Assembly (NCBI GenBank): GCA_963798745.1
Contig: CAWCUF010000004.1
Coordinates: forward strand, 1 to 64,000
From: Prado023 sp963798745
Lineage (GTDB): Bacteria; Actinomycetota; Actinomycetes; S36-B12; CAIYMF01
Direction of reading: 5' to 3'
Length of the DNA stretch: 64,000 bases
Made by a program: the position numbers and the translations under genes. Shown here in pieces: positions 23,888-33,281 of the stretch. The notes below the pieces were generated by a model. The model saw nothing but the letters and a program-made list of their open reading frames with translations, was not told the origin of the DNA and did no database searches. Each line of letters opens with the position of its first letter. Position 1 is the stretch's first letter.

Positions 23888-25987
23888 GATCCGTTCGCGA
23901 TCCAGGTCGGCGGACCCGGCGACGATGAACTCCTTGCGCGGTGCGACCTCCGAGCCCATCAGCAGGTCGAACACGCATGCCGCCGAATGCGCGTCCTGCA
24001 CCCGCACCCGGCGCAGCGAGCGCCGGCCCGGCTCCATCGTGGTCTCCCGCAGTTGGGCGGCGTCCATCTCACCGAGGCCCTTGTAGCGCTGCGGGTCCTT
24101 CCACCGGCGACCGGCGCGGCGCAACTCCTCGAAGGTGGCCTGCAACTCGGCGTCGGAGTGCGTGTAGCGCACCTCGGCCCTCCTCCCCCCGGAGGCCAGC
24201 ACCTCCAGGCGGTGCAACGGCGGGACCGCTGAGTAGACCCGGCCCTGCGCCAGCAGCTCGGGCATGTAGCGGTGGAACAGGGTCAGCAGCAGGCAGCGGA
24301 TGTGGGCGCCGTCCACGTCGGCGTCGGCCATCAGGATGATCTTCTGGTAGCGCAGCGCATCGAGGTCGAACGTGCGCCCGGAGCCCGCGCCCAGCACCTG
24401 GATGATCGCCGCGCACTCGGCGTTCTTGAGCATGTCGGCCAGGGAGGCCTTGTGCACGTTGAGGATCTTGCCGCGGATCGGCAGCAGCGCCTGGAACTCG
24501 GAGTCGCGTGCCAGTTTCGCGGTGCCCAGCGCCGAGTTGCCCTCGACGATGAACAGCTCGGTGCGCTCCACGTCGGCGCTGCGACAGTCGACCAGCTTGG
24601 CCGGCATCGAGGAGGACTCCAGCGCGGTCTTGCGGCGCTGCACATCGCGGTGGGCCCGCGCGGCCACCCGCGCCCGCATCGCGTTGGCCACCTTGTCGGC
24701 CACGGCCCTGACCACCAGCTTGTCCCCGCGCGGGGGGTTCGTCAGCCAGGCGGACAGCTCACGGCCGACCACGGCGGCCACGATCTTCGACGCCGCCGGG
24801 GTACCCAGGATCTCCTTGGTCTGCCCCTCGAACTGCGGCTCGGCCAGCCGGACCGTGACCACGGCCGTGGCGCCCTCGAGCGCGTCCTCCTTGGTGATCG
24901 CGCCCTCGCTCGGCTTGAGCACCTTGGCGGCGGTCAGATGATCGTTGAACGTCTTGACCAGCGCCCGTTCGAAGCCGGCCACGTGGGTGCCGCCCTTGGG
25001 CGTGGCCACGATGTTGACGAACGAGCGGAGCTCGGTGTCGTAGTTCGTGTTCCACCGCAGCGCCACGTCCACGACCAGTTCGCGCTCCACCTCGGTGGGC
25101 ACCATGTGCCCGCGTGCGTCCAGGACCGGCACCGTCTCGGTGAAGTTGCCCGTCCCGGCCAGGCGCAGCACTGCGGTGACCGCGTCGCCGGTGGCCAGGT
25201 GCTCGGCGAACTCGGCGATCCCGCCCAGGTGCGCGAAGGTGCGCTCGGCCGGGGCCTGCGGGTCGCGCTCGTCACGGACCACGATGGTCAGGCCGGGGAC
25301 CAGGAACGTGGTCTGCTGCGCGCGGGCGTGCACCGCGTCGAGGTCGATCCCGGCGTCTGCGGTGAAGACCTGCCGGTCGGGCCAGAACCGCACCCGGGTG
25401 CCGGTCCTGGCCCGTGGGCAACGACCCTCCTGGCGCAGCCCCGACTTCTTCGTGAACGCCGCATCGGGACCGTCGGCCTCGAACACACCGGCCACGCCGC
25501 GACGGAACGAGATGAGGTGGACCTTGGCATCTCGGTCCACCTCGACGTCCATCCGCGCGCTCAGCGCGTTCACCACGCTGGCACCGACCCCGTGCAGGCC
25601 ACCGGAGGCGTTGTACGAGCCGCCGCCGAACTTCCCGCCCGCGTGCAGCTTGGTCATCACCACCTCGACCCCGGTCAGCCGGGTGCGCCGTTCGATGTCC
25701 ACGGGGATGCCGCGACCGTCGTCGTGGACCTCGATCGAGCCGTCGGAGCGCAGGATCAGGTCGATGCGCGTGCACCACCCGCCCAGGGCCTCGTCCACGG
25801 CGTTGTCCAGGATCTCCCACAGGCAGTGGATCAGCCCGCGGCTGTCGGTGGACCCGATGTACATGCCCGGGCGCTTGCGGACCGCCTCCAGGCCCTCGAG
25901 CACGGACAGGTTCTTCGCGGAGTACCCGGTCGAGGGCTTCTCGGCCCGGGCCCTGCGCCGGCTCGGCTCGAGGGGTTCGGCAGTCAC
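23879..25987 (-). CDS. parE: Type IIA topoisomerase B subunit (ParE/GyrB-like)
   Basis: The protein is 702 residues from the GTG at 25987, which lies six bases after TACCCT on the minus strand (leaderless). The GHKL ATPase domain shows EILDNAVDEA, DDGRGIPVD and GGLHGVGASVVNAL. A transducer domain follows. The Toprim domain shows FIVEGNSALGTAKLARDSE and MADADVDGAHIRCLL. The C-terminus ends with the usual RYKGLGEM and DLLMGSEVAPRKEFI segments. The first Toprim motif reads EGNSA where most relatives have EGDSA. Streptomyces carries a similar gene near hrdB, as here near sigA. No ParC/GyrA partner lies in the window, so assignment as topoisomerase IV rather than gyrase is by synteny. Confidence 0.85.
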   Translation of the reverse strand: MTAEPLEPSRRRARAEKPSTGYSAKNLSVLEGLEAVRKRPGMYIGSTDSRGLIHCLWEILDNAVDEALGGWCTRIDLILRSDGSIEVHDDGRGIPVDIERRTRLTGVEVVMTKLHAGGKFGGGSYNASGGLHGVGASVVNALSARMDVEVDRDAKVHLISFRRGVAGVFEADGPDAAFTKKSGLRQEGRCPRARTGTRVRFWPDRQVFTADAGIDLDAVHARAQQTTFLVPGLTIVVRDERDPQAPAERTFAHLGGIAEFAEHLATGDAVTAVLRLAGTGNFTETVPVLDARGHMVPTEVERELVVDVALRWNTNYDTELRSFVNIVATPKGGTHVAGFERALVKTFNDHLTAAKVLKPSEGAITKEDALEGATAVVTVRLAEPQFEGQTKEILGTPAASKIVAAVVGRELSAWLTNPPRGDKLVVRAVADKVANAMRARVAARAHRDVQRRKTALESSSMPAKLVDCRSADVERTELFIVEGNSALGTAKLARDSEFQALLPIRGKILNVHKASLADMLKNAECAAIIQVLGAGSGRTFDLDALRYQKIILMADADVDGAHIRCLLLTLFHRYMPELLAQGRVYSAVPPLHRLEVLASGGRRAEVRYTHSDAELQATFEELRRAGRRWKDPQRYKGLGEMDAAQLRETTMEPGRRSLRRVRVQDAHSAACVFDLLMGSEVAPRKEFIVAGSADLDRERIDA

Positions 25988-26172
25988 CGGGCAAGGGTAC
26001 CGGGGCGCACTGACATCGCTGGGACCTCGACTCGCCGGCTCGCGCGGGCAGGTCCGCTGAGCATTCCGGCGAAGTGCCCACGACGGATGCAGGTTGCGCG
26101 TCGGGCGAACGTGCCAGCAGATGTCGTAGCGGGATGCCACACTGGAGCCCGGACGAAGTTCATGAGGGAGTG

Positions 26173-26400
26173 GTGACTGACATGGTGGGGACGCTGGAGG
26201 TGGAGGTGGCGCTCAGCGCTGCTGACCGTTGCGATCGGTGCGGCGCGCAGGCCGTGGCGAAGGCGACCCTGTCCTCTGGGGCACACCTGCTGTTCTGTGG
26301 CCACCACATGCGTGCCCACGAAGCCAGCCTGCGGGCGGCCTCGGCCCGGATCGCGCGCGCCTCGTCGGTGCACGCGGCCTCCACTGGCGGGGGTCAGTGA
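26173..26400 (+). CDS. Small conserved actinobacterial protein (DUF7455-like)
   Basis: The protein is about 75 residues. The core is ALSAADRCDRCGAQAVAKATL followed by HLLFCGHHMRAHEASL, a CxxC plus CxxH arrangement that suggests a small zinc ribbon. Proteins with this core occur beside sigA/hrdB and the ParE gene in other actinobacteria. The GTG at 26173 is preceded by GAGGGAG at short spacing; the ATG at 26182 is an alternative start. Its stop overlaps the GTG of the next gene. The function is unknown. Confidence 0.7.
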   Translation: MTDMVGTLEVEVALSAADRCDRCGAQAVAKATLSSGAHLLFCGHHMRAHEASLRAASARIARASSVHAASTGGGQ

Positions 26401-26888
26401 GCACCGGAGTCCTCAACGGATTGGTGGGGCTGGCCATCGCGCTGGGCGCGCTGGGCATCGTGGTCCCGATCCTGCCCGGCGTTCTCCTCGTGGTCGGGGC
26501 ACTGCTGGTCTGGGCTGCGCTCACCGGCGGATCCACCGCGTGGATCGCCTTCTTCTTCATGGCCGCGATCATCGCCGGTGGTCAAGTCCTGCGCTACCTG
26601 CTGCCGCACCGATCGATGAGCGCGGCCGGGGTGCCGGGCAGGTCGATGGTGGTGGGCGGGGTCTCGGCGATCGTCGGCTTCCTCCTTGCCCAGATCATCG
26701 GGTTGGTCCTGGGCTTCATCGGCGGTGTGTACCTGGCTGAGCAGCTGCGCCTCGGCGACTGGACAGCCGCCCGCACCTCTGCCTGGGTGGCCATGAAGGC
26801 GACCGGGTTCTCGATCCTGATCGAACTGGCCTCCGTGGCGCTGGCCGCCACGTTGTGGGTCGCCACGATCGTTGCGCTCTCCGTCTGA
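26397..26888 (+). CDS. DUF456 membrane protein
   Basis: The 163-residue protein has four or five membrane helices with glycine-rich faces (GALGIVVPILPGVLLVVGALLVWAAL, then FFMAAIIAGGQVLRYLLP). This matches the DUF456 family of unknown function. The GTG start overlaps the stop of the zinc-ribbon gene (GTGA), so the two are translationally coupled. Confidence 0.78.
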   Translation: MSTGVLNGLVGLAIALGALGIVVPILPGVLLVVGALLVWAALTGGSTAWIAFFFMAAIIAGGQVLRYLLPHRSMSAAGVPGRSMVVGGVSAIVGFLLAQIIGLVLGFIGGVYLAEQLRLGDWTAARTSAWVAMKATGFSILIELASVALAATLWVATIVALSV

Positions 26889-26911
26889 GGTCGAGGCGTA
26901 GGGTGTCGGCC

Positions 26912-27313
26912 GTGGACCCGCGAATCCCCCAGGACCAGCACGACACCCTCATCCTCGGGCCGTCGCCCGTGGCGGCCCCGGCACCAGCGTGGCCCGCGCC
27001 GATGCACACCGCATGGGCTCAGATCCCGCCGTTCGTCGCACCCGCAACGCCTCCACCCGTGGTGGTCCAGTCCAACAACCCGGCGGTCATCGGGGCAACG
27101 CTGGGTTCGGTGTCGCTGTTCCTCTCACTCCTGCCCCTGATCGGGATCGTGGCCTGGGTGCTGGCCCCGATCGGCCTGGTCTCCAGTGGTATCGGGCTGC
27201 TGGTGGGGATGTCGCGCAAGGTGGGGCGCGCCGGATCGCTGTGGGGGCTGTTCACCTCCGGGGGTGCCCTGCTGGTGTGCCTGGCGTGGCTCGCCCTGCT
27301 GATGGCCCTCTGA
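26912..27313 (+). CDS. Small proline-rich two-helix membrane protein
   Basis: The protein is 133 residues from the GTG at 26912, which lies seven bases after TAGGGT (26899-26904), so a leaderless start. The N-terminal half is proline- and alanine-rich. The C-terminal half has two hydrophobic hairpins (GSVSLFLSLLPLIGIVAWVLAPIGLVSSGIGLL and LFTSGGALLVCLAWLALLM) as in DUF4190-like proteins. Its last 62 bases overlap the end of the convergent hrpA gene. The function is unknown. Confidence 0.65.
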   Translation: MDPRIPQDQHDTLILGPSPVAAPAPAWPAPMHTAWAQIPPFVAPATPPPVVVQSNNPAVIGATLGSVSLFLSLLPLIGIVAWVLAPIGLVSSGIGLLVGMSRKVGRAGSLWGLFTSGGALLVCLAWLALLMAL

Positions 27314-30300
27314 GCCCTGCCACGAACTTCTCGATCCGGCGCTCGGAGACCGGCACCGCCGTGCGGATGTGTGGGGCGAACAGGCTCACCCGAAGCTCGT
27401 CGGCGAGTTGCCTGGCCGTGGCCGCAGACTCCTGCGCCAGCATCGGGTCGAGAACCGGCCACCCGGCGATGTGCCCGGCGAGCAGGGCCTCGGCGCTGTG
27501 CACCGAGGCCATCCGCCGGGCATCCCCGGCCGGGTCGTCGGCCAGCTTGGCGCTCCGCCACGCCAGCGCCCGCAGGTACCGGCGCAGGTCGGCCAATCGA
27601 TCCACCCCGATCCGGCTGACCGCGCCCGGGCCGACCAGTCGGGCGAGTTCGGCGCGGATATCGGCGACCGCGTCGGCCACCACCGGCGAGGTCAACGCGT
27701 CCGCAGCGCGTTCTGCCTCCCACGCGTCGGTGAGCGCCGCCACGACCTGGGCCAGTGTCGCGGCGTAGCGCCGGGGCAGCTCCAGGGTGATCCGCGCCAC
27801 CGCGGCCGCGAACGCCGGCTCGTCACGCACGGCCGGGCCACCCAGCAGCGCCTCGATGGTGGCATCCGCGCAGTCGGCGAGCAGCGCCTGCGCGCCGCCG
27901 TGTGGATAGCGGCCCAGGACCAGCCGACCGGTCATGTCCAACCCGGAGTATCCACGAGGGCCGGGGTTGGGCACGGCCAGGGCAACGAGTCGGCGGACCC
28001 CGCGCCGGTGCACCGCCGCGGCCTCGCCCCGGTCGGCCAGCACCACCAGGTCCACAGCGCGGCCCCCGTCCCGCAGGGCCGGGAATCCGGTCACCTGGAC
28101 TCCGGCCACGAGGCGTTCGACGGACTCCGGGATCGATGCGAACATCCAGGTGGTGGCCCCCGCAGTGGTGAGGTCCGCGGCGGCGCGAGCGAGCATCGCG
28201 ACCCGGTCCGGTGCGTGCCGGCGCTGCAGCTCGGCCAGGTCGCGACCCTCCCCCAGCACCGTGCCCGACTCGTCGAGCACCCGGTAGCGGGGCAGCAGGT
28301 GCAGCGGAACCCGGCCGAGGTCCCAGTCATCGGCTGTGAGCCGGACCCCGCTGACCCGAGTGACCGCGGCAGCCACCGCCTCCAGGATCGGCTGGTCGAC
28401 GAGCTCGGGGGCGTCGAGCACGGCCGGCACGAGGTTCGGGGCCGGCCCGAGCTGCTTGCGGAGCGCCTTCGGTGGGCTACGCAGCAGGGCGGTCACGAGG
28501 TCCCCGCGCAGGCCGGGCGCGGAGCCGGGCACCTCCGCGGGGTCCAGGTCGGGGAGCACCGCCAGCGGTACGTCGACGGTCACGCCGTCGGCCGCGTCGC
28601 CCGGCTCGAACGCGTACGAGAGGTTCAGGGTCACCGCCGGACCTGCACTCCAACTCCGGGGGAAGTCCCCCTCGTCGGGCAGCGACTGCCCGTCCACGCG
28701 CAGGTCCGCGGGGGTCAGCGTGAGCAGGTCGGGGGTGTCGCGCTGGGCCTTCTTCCACCACGAGTCGAAGTGCCGCACGGAGGTGACATCGGCCGGGACG
28801 CGGGCATCGTAGAACGCGAACAGCCCGTCGTCGTCGATCACCAGCCCGCGGCGTCGACTGCGGTCCTCGACCTCCTCAGCGGCGGCCAGCGCCGCGCGGT
28901 TCGCATGCCAGAAGCGGTGTCTGGTGCGCCAGTCGCCCTCCACGAGCGCCCCGCGCAGGAACAGCTCGCGGCACAGCGGCGCGTCGATCCGGCCGTAGTC
29001 GACGGTCCGGCCGGTCACCAGAGGGATCCCGTAGAGGGTGACTCGCTCGACGGCAACAGTGGCCCCCCGCCTGGCCGACCAGTGCGGTTCGGAGTAGCTG
29101 CGCGACACCAGGTGCGCGGCCGCCTCCTCGACCCACTCGGGTTTGACCGCGGCGTTGCGCCGGGCGAAGAGTCGCGCGGTCTCGACCAGCTCCGAGGACA
29201 TCACCCAGTCCGGGTTCGAGCGGGCCAGCGCCGAGCCGGGGAAGATCACGAAGCGCACGCCGCGGGCGCCCAGGTAGTCCCGGCGCAGCGGGTCCCACAT
29301 GCCCACCTGGGACAGCAGGCCGGTGAGCAGGGCCCGGTGCACACCGTCCTGGTCGTCGCGGCCGCTGCTCCACGCCAGGCCCATCGAGGCCAGCACCTCG
29401 CGGATCTGGCCCACGAGGTCCTGCCACTCGCGGATGCGCAGGTAGTTCAGGTACTGGTCGCGACACGCCCGGCGCAGTCCGCTGGACGAGGTGGAGCTGC
29501 GCAGGTCGCGGATGTGGTCCCAGAGGTTGAGCAGCGTGGCGAAGTCCGAGCGCTTGTCGGTGAACCGGGCGTGCGCGGCGTCGGCCCGGCCGCGCTCGGC
29601 CTCGGGGCGCTCGCGCGGGTCCTGGATGGTCAGGCCGGCGGCGATGACCACAACCTCACGCACGCACCCCGCGTCCGCGGCGGCCAGCACCATCCGGCCC
29701 AGCCGTGGGTCCAGGGGCAGGCGCGCGAGCTTGCGGCCCAGCGGGGTCAGCCGGGGTGCTCCGGGCTTGCCCTGCAGGGCGCCGAGCTCCACGAGCAGGG
29801 CGATACCGTCGCGGATGGCCCGGGTGTCCGGCGGGTCCAGGAACGGGAACTGGTGGACCTCGCCCAGGCGCAGGGCGGCCATCTGCAGGATCACCGAGGC
29901 GAGGTTCGTCCGCAGGATCTCGGGATCGGTGAACTCCGGGCGATCGTCGAAGTCGGCCTGCGAGTAGAGCCGGATCGCGATGCCGTCACGCACGCGGCCA
30001 CACCGCCCGGCGCGCTGATTGGCCGAGGCCTGTGAGATGGGCTCGATGGGCAGTCGCTGCACCTTGAGTCGCTTGCTGAACCGCGAGATCCGCGCCGTAC
30101 CGGGATCGACGACGTAGCGGATGCCCGGGACCGTGATCGAGGTCTCGGCGACGTTGGTGGCCAGCACCACCCGGCGCCCACCGCCGGGGGCGAACACCTT
30201 GTGCTGCTCAGCGGCGCTGAGTCGGGCGTAGAGCGGCAGCACGGTGGTCACCGGATCGAGCATCGGGCGCAGGGCATCGGCCACGTCGTGGATCTCGCGC

Positions 30301-30989
30301 TGGCCGGAAAGGAACACCAGCACGTCGCCGTCCCCGGAGGTCAGGCACTCCAGCACCGCGTCGCAGACCGCATCGACGTCGTCGCTGGCCACGTCCTGCG
30401 TGGCTCGATAGCGGATCTCGACCGGGAAGGTCCGGCCGCTGACCTCGATGATCGGCGCCCCACCGAAGTGCGCCGAGAATCGGGCCACATCGATGGTGGC
30501 GCTGGTCACGATCACGCGCAGGTCCGGGCGGCGCGGCAGCAGCCGGACCAGGTACCCGAGCAGGAAGTCGATGTTCAGGCTGCGCTCGTGGGCCTCGTCG
30601 ATGATCAGGGTGTCGTAACGGCGCAGGTCGCGGTCCCGCTGCAACTCGGCGAGCAGGATCCCGTCGGTCATCACCTTGACGCGCGTGCCCCTGGCCGTGC
30701 GATCAGTGAAGCGGACGGCGAAGCCCACCTCCGCGCCGAGCTCGACGCCGCACTCCTGCGCGATCCGCGCGGCCAGCGTACGCGCCGCGATCCGGCGCGG
30801 CTGGGTGTGCCCGATCATCGCGGAGCGACCGCGGCCCGCGGCCAACGCGATCTTGGGCAACTGGGTGGTCTTGCCCGAGCCGGTCTCGCCGGCAACGATC
30901 ACGACCTGGTGGGATGCCAGCGCCGCCGTGATCGCCTCGACGTGCGCGGCGATCGGGAGGCTCTCGGGGACGGCCAGCCGCAGACTCAT
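27252..30989 (-). CDS. hrpA: ATP-dependent RNA helicase HrpA
   Basis: The 1,245-residue DEAH-box protein has GETGSGKTTQLPKIAL (Walker A), IIDEAHERSLNIDFLLGYL (motif II), SATID (motif III) and QRAGRCGRVRDGIAIRLY (motif VI), then the long C-terminal HrpA-specific region (DUF3418). In E. coli HrpA acts on mRNA and on stalled or collided ribosomes. The ATG at 30989 sits one base after the stop of the SRPBCC gene (TGATATG) with no ribosome binding site of its own, so it depends on translational coupling. Its 3' end overlaps a convergent gene by 62 bases. Confidence 0.88.
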   Translation of the reverse strand: MSLRLAVPESLPIAAHVEAITAALASHQVVIVAGETGSGKTTQLPKIALAAGRGRSAMIGHTQPRRIAARTLAARIAQECGVELGAEVGFAVRFTDRTARGTRVKVMTDGILLAELQRDRDLRRYDTLIIDEAHERSLNIDFLLGYLVRLLPRRPDLRVIVTSATIDVARFSAHFGGAPIIEVSGRTFPVEIRYRATQDVASDDVDAVCDAVLECLTSGDGDVLVFLSGQREIHDVADALRPMLDPVTTVLPLYARLSAAEQHKVFAPGGGRRVVLATNVAETSITVPGIRYVVDPGTARISRFSKRLKVQRLPIEPISQASANQRAGRCGRVRDGIAIRLYSQADFDDRPEFTDPEILRTNLASVILQMAALRLGEVHQFPFLDPPDTRAIRDGIALLVELGALQGKPGAPRLTPLGRKLARLPLDPRLGRMVLAAADAGCVREVVVIAAGLTIQDPRERPEAERGRADAAHARFTDKRSDFATLLNLWDHIRDLRSSTSSSGLRRACRDQYLNYLRIREWQDLVGQIREVLASMGLAWSSGRDDQDGVHRALLTGLLSQVGMWDPLRRDYLGARGVRFVIFPGSALARSNPDWVMSSELVETARLFARRNAAVKPEWVEEAAAHLVSRSYSEPHWSARRGATVAVERVTLYGIPLVTGRTVDYGRIDAPLCRELFLRGALVEGDWRTRHRFWHANRAALAAAEEVEDRSRRRGLVIDDDGLFAFYDARVPADVTSVRHFDSWWKKAQRDTPDLLTLTPADLRVDGQSLPDEGDFPRSWSAGPAVTLNLSYAFEPGDAADGVTVDVPLAVLPDLDPAEVPGSAPGLRGDLVTALLRSPPKALRKQLGPAPNLVPAVLDAPELVDQPILEAVAAAVTRVSGVRLTADDWDLGRVPLHLLPRYRVLDESGTVLGEGRDLAELQRRHAPDRVAMLARAAADLTTAGATTWMFASIPESVERLVAGVQVTGFPALRDGGRAVDLVVLADRGEAAAVHRRGVRRLVALAVPNPGPRGYSGLDMTGRLVLGRYPHGGAQALLADCADATIEALLGGPAVRDEPAFAAAVARITLELPRRYAATLAQVVAALTDAWEAERAADALTSPVVADAVADIRAELARLVGPGAVSRIGVDRLADLRRYLRALAWRSAKLADDPAGDARRMASVHSAEALLAGHIAGWPVLDPMLAQESAATARQLADELRVSLFAPHIRTAVPVSERRIEKFVAGLRGPSAGRATPGTPAGHPRR

Positions 30990-30990
30990 A

Positions 30991-31449
30991 TCAGCCGGGG
31001 TGAGCCTCGGCTGCGGCGGCGAGATCGGCAAGGTCCTGCTCGAGCGCCCTGCGGGTGGATCCGAGGAAGAGCCGACCGATGGTCGCCGAGAGCACCGCGC
31101 TGATCAGCGAGGTGGGCGTGGAGCCGAAGCTCGTCGCGATGGTGCAACTGGTGGCGCCACGCTCGAACACGGTGACCTGCGACTCGTAGCGGGTGCCGTT
31201 GCTGTGGGCCACCGCGTGGTACGCCTGTCCGGGGACCACCATGGTGATCTCCATCTCCTCGGTCGCCTGTCGGCCGAACATCGTGCGCGTCTCCCGCCAG
31301 CGGGTGCCGATCCCGAATTCGGCTGGGCCGCTGAGGATCTCGATCGAGTCGATGCCGGAGAGCAGCAGTGGGCTGCCCTCCAGATCGGTCACCAGCGCCC
31401 ACACGCGCTCGGCAGGGGCGGCGATCTGCCGGGTTGCGACCAGGTGCAT
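30991..31449 (-). CDS. SRPBCC-family protein
   Basis: The 152-residue protein has the START/SRPBCC lipid-binding fold pattern: VATRQIAAPAERVWALVTDLEGSP at the start, a central GTRWRETRTMFG and a C-terminal amphipathic helix. Members bind hydrophobic ligands or act as aromatase/cyclase-like enzymes. No ligand can be predicted. It is directly upstream of hrpA and coupled to it by TGATATG, although a functional link is not obvious. Confidence 0.75.
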   Translation of the reverse strand: MHLVATRQIAAPAERVWALVTDLEGSPLLLSGIDSIEILSGPAEFGIGTRWRETRTMFGRQATEEMEITMVVPGQAYHAVAHSNGTRYESQVTVFERGATSCTIATSFGSTPTSLISAVLSATIGRLFLGSTRRALEQDLADLAAAAEAHPG

Positions 31450-31487
31450 GGGGTAAGGCTGTCACAGCCCGCGACGATCCACCCGGT

Positions 31488-31706
31488 GCTGGCGGGGGCA
31501 CGGCGCAGAACCTTGCCGGAGATGTGGTCGTCAGGGAGTCCGTGGGCGCGCAGCCGAAGGATCCTCGCCGTGGATCTGGTCGTTGGGGTCGGCGTCTCGG
31601 GCCACATCAGCGACCATATCTACAGCGAGGATCGGACTCCGGCTGTCCCATGACCTCACTTACGACCACATCCCCGGCGAGGTTCGTGCCTCCCGGGCAT
31701 GCCAGC
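31488..31706. repeat. Large imperfect inverted repeat (about 95-bp arms, 28-bp centre)
   Basis: Bases 31511-31582 and the reverse complement of 31611-31682 align without gaps over 72 bases with roughly three quarters identity. Weaker similarity continues outward to 31488 and 31706. Each arm can be read as NLAGDVVV followed by a more variable stretch and DPR, and several differences between arms are in third codon positions (CTT/CTC, GGA/GGG, GTC/GTA). So the arms look like two diverged, opposed copies of the same once-coding fragment. A collapsed mobile element or MITE-like unit is likely. It lies between the SRPBCC gene and the end of guaB1 and could also form a strong hairpin in RNA. Confidence 0.6.
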
Positions 31707-31712
31707 CTCCAC

Positions 31713-33155
31713 CTACCATGAGCGGTCGACCGGACGGCCCTCGGCATAGCCCGCCGCCGACTGGACCCCGAGCAGCGCGCGCTCGTGGAACGCGGCCATC
31801 GTGGCCGCCCCTGCGTAGGTGCACGCCGAGCGCACGCCGGAGGTGATCGAGTCGAGCAGGTCCTCGACGCCTGGCCGAGCGGGGTCGATGAACATCCGCG
31901 AGTGCGAGATGCCCTCCTCGAACATCGCCTTGCGGGCGCGGTCGAATGCGGACTCCTCCGAGGTACGGCTGCGCACGGCCCGTGCCGAAGCCATCCCGAA
32001 ACTGACTTTGTAGGCACGCCCGGACGGGTCCACCTGCAGGTCGCCGGGCGACTCATACGTGCCGGCGAACCACGATCCGATCATCACTGCACCGGCCCCG
32101 GCAGCCAGCGCGATCGCCACGTCGCGCGGGTGGCGGACTCCCCCATCGGCCCAGATCCAACGGCCCTCCTTGCGTGCGGCGGCAGCGCAGTCGAGCACCG
32201 CGGACAGTTGCGGGCGCCCGACCCCGGTCTGCATCCGGGTGGTGCACATCGCCCCGGGGCCGACCCCCACCTTCACGATGTCGGCCCCAGCCTCGATGAG
32301 GTCCAGCGTGCCGGTCGCGGTGACCACGTTGCCGGCGGCCACCGGCACCTGCGGGGCGACGTGCCGGACCGTGGCCACCGCGGTCAGGGCCTCGAGCATC
32401 TTGCCCTGGTGGCCGTGGGCGGTGTCGACCACGAGGATGTCGACCCCCGCGCGCAGCAGTGCTTCAGCTCGCCCGGCCACGTCACCGTTGACGCCGATGG
32501 CCGCACCGACCCGCAACCGACCCTGGGTGTCCAGGGCTGGTTCGTACACTGTGGAGCGCAGTGCTCCGGCCGCGGTGAGCACGCCGACCATGGTGTGGTC
32601 GGGCGCCACGATCGGTGCCACCTTGCGCCGGGCCCGGTGCATCGCCTCGAAGGCTGCCCGCGGATCGATCCCGTCGGGCAGCGTGAACACCTCCTCGCTC
32701 ATCACGTCGGCGACGCTGGAGAAACGGTCGGTATCCGCGCAATCGGACTCGGTGACGATCCCGACCGGCACTCCACCGGACTCGACGACCGCCGCGCCGT
32801 GGCTGCGCTTGTGGATCAGGGACAGCGCCGCGCCGATCGTCTCGTCCGGGTTGAGTCGCACCGGCGTGTCGTAGACCGGATGACGCGCCTTCACCCAGGC
32901 GATCACCTCAGCGACCAGCTCCACCGGGATGTCCTGCGGGATGATGACCAGCCCACCGCGGCGGGCCACGGTCTCGGCCATCCGCCGACCGGCCACCGCG
33001 GTCATGTTCGCCACGATCAGCGGGATGGTGGCTCCGGAACCGTCCGGCGCACGCAGGTCGACGGCGAAGCGCGAGGTCACCGCCGAGCGGGTCGGGACAA
33101 GGAACGCATCGTCGTAGGTCAGGTCATGGGCGGGCAGTTCGTGCAGGAAGCGCAT
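31713..33155 (-). CDS. guaB1: GuaB1-family IMP dehydrogenase-related protein (probable GMP reductase)
   Basis: The 480-residue protein has the IMPDH/GMP reductase barrel with VGVGPGAMCTTRMQTGVGRP, where the Cys is catalytic, and two CBS domains inserted near residues 95-210 (HGAAVVESGGVPVGIVTESD and onward). Actinobacterial GuaB1 proteins have been shown to act as GMP reductases, converting GMP to IMP with NADPH for purine salvage, unlike GuaB2, the true IMP dehydrogenase. The start is set by TAGCGT six bases before the ATG on the minus strand. It is divergent from the PilB-like gene. Confidence 0.85.
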   Translation of the reverse strand: MRFLHELPAHDLTYDDAFLVPTRSAVTSRFAVDLRAPDGSGATIPLIVANMTAVAGRRMAETVARRGGLVIIPQDIPVELVAEVIAWVKARHPVYDTPVRLNPDETIGAALSLIHKRSHGAAVVESGGVPVGIVTESDCADTDRFSSVADVMSEEVFTLPDGIDPRAAFEAMHRARRKVAPIVAPDHTMVGVLTAAGALRSTVYEPALDTQGRLRVGAAIGVNGDVAGRAEALLRAGVDILVVDTAHGHQGKMLEALTAVATVRHVAPQVPVAAGNVVTATGTLDLIEAGADIVKVGVGPGAMCTTRMQTGVGRPQLSAVLDCAAAARKEGRWIWADGGVRHPRDVAIALAAGAGAVMIGSWFAGTYESPGDLQVDPSGRAYKVSFGMASARAVRSRTSEESAFDRARKAMFEEGISHSRMFIDPARPGVEDLLDSITSGVRSACTYAGAATMAAFHERALLGVQSAAGYAEGRPVDRSW

Positions 33156-33281
33156 GACCGCACGCTATCGGGACCCCAGCGTGGCGAGGAGGTACCGGGC
33201 CGGCGGGCCGGGGCGCTTGCGGGCCCGGGAACTCAACTGGGCGCCGCCGGATGCCGACGAATCCCCCGAGAGGGGTTCGTC

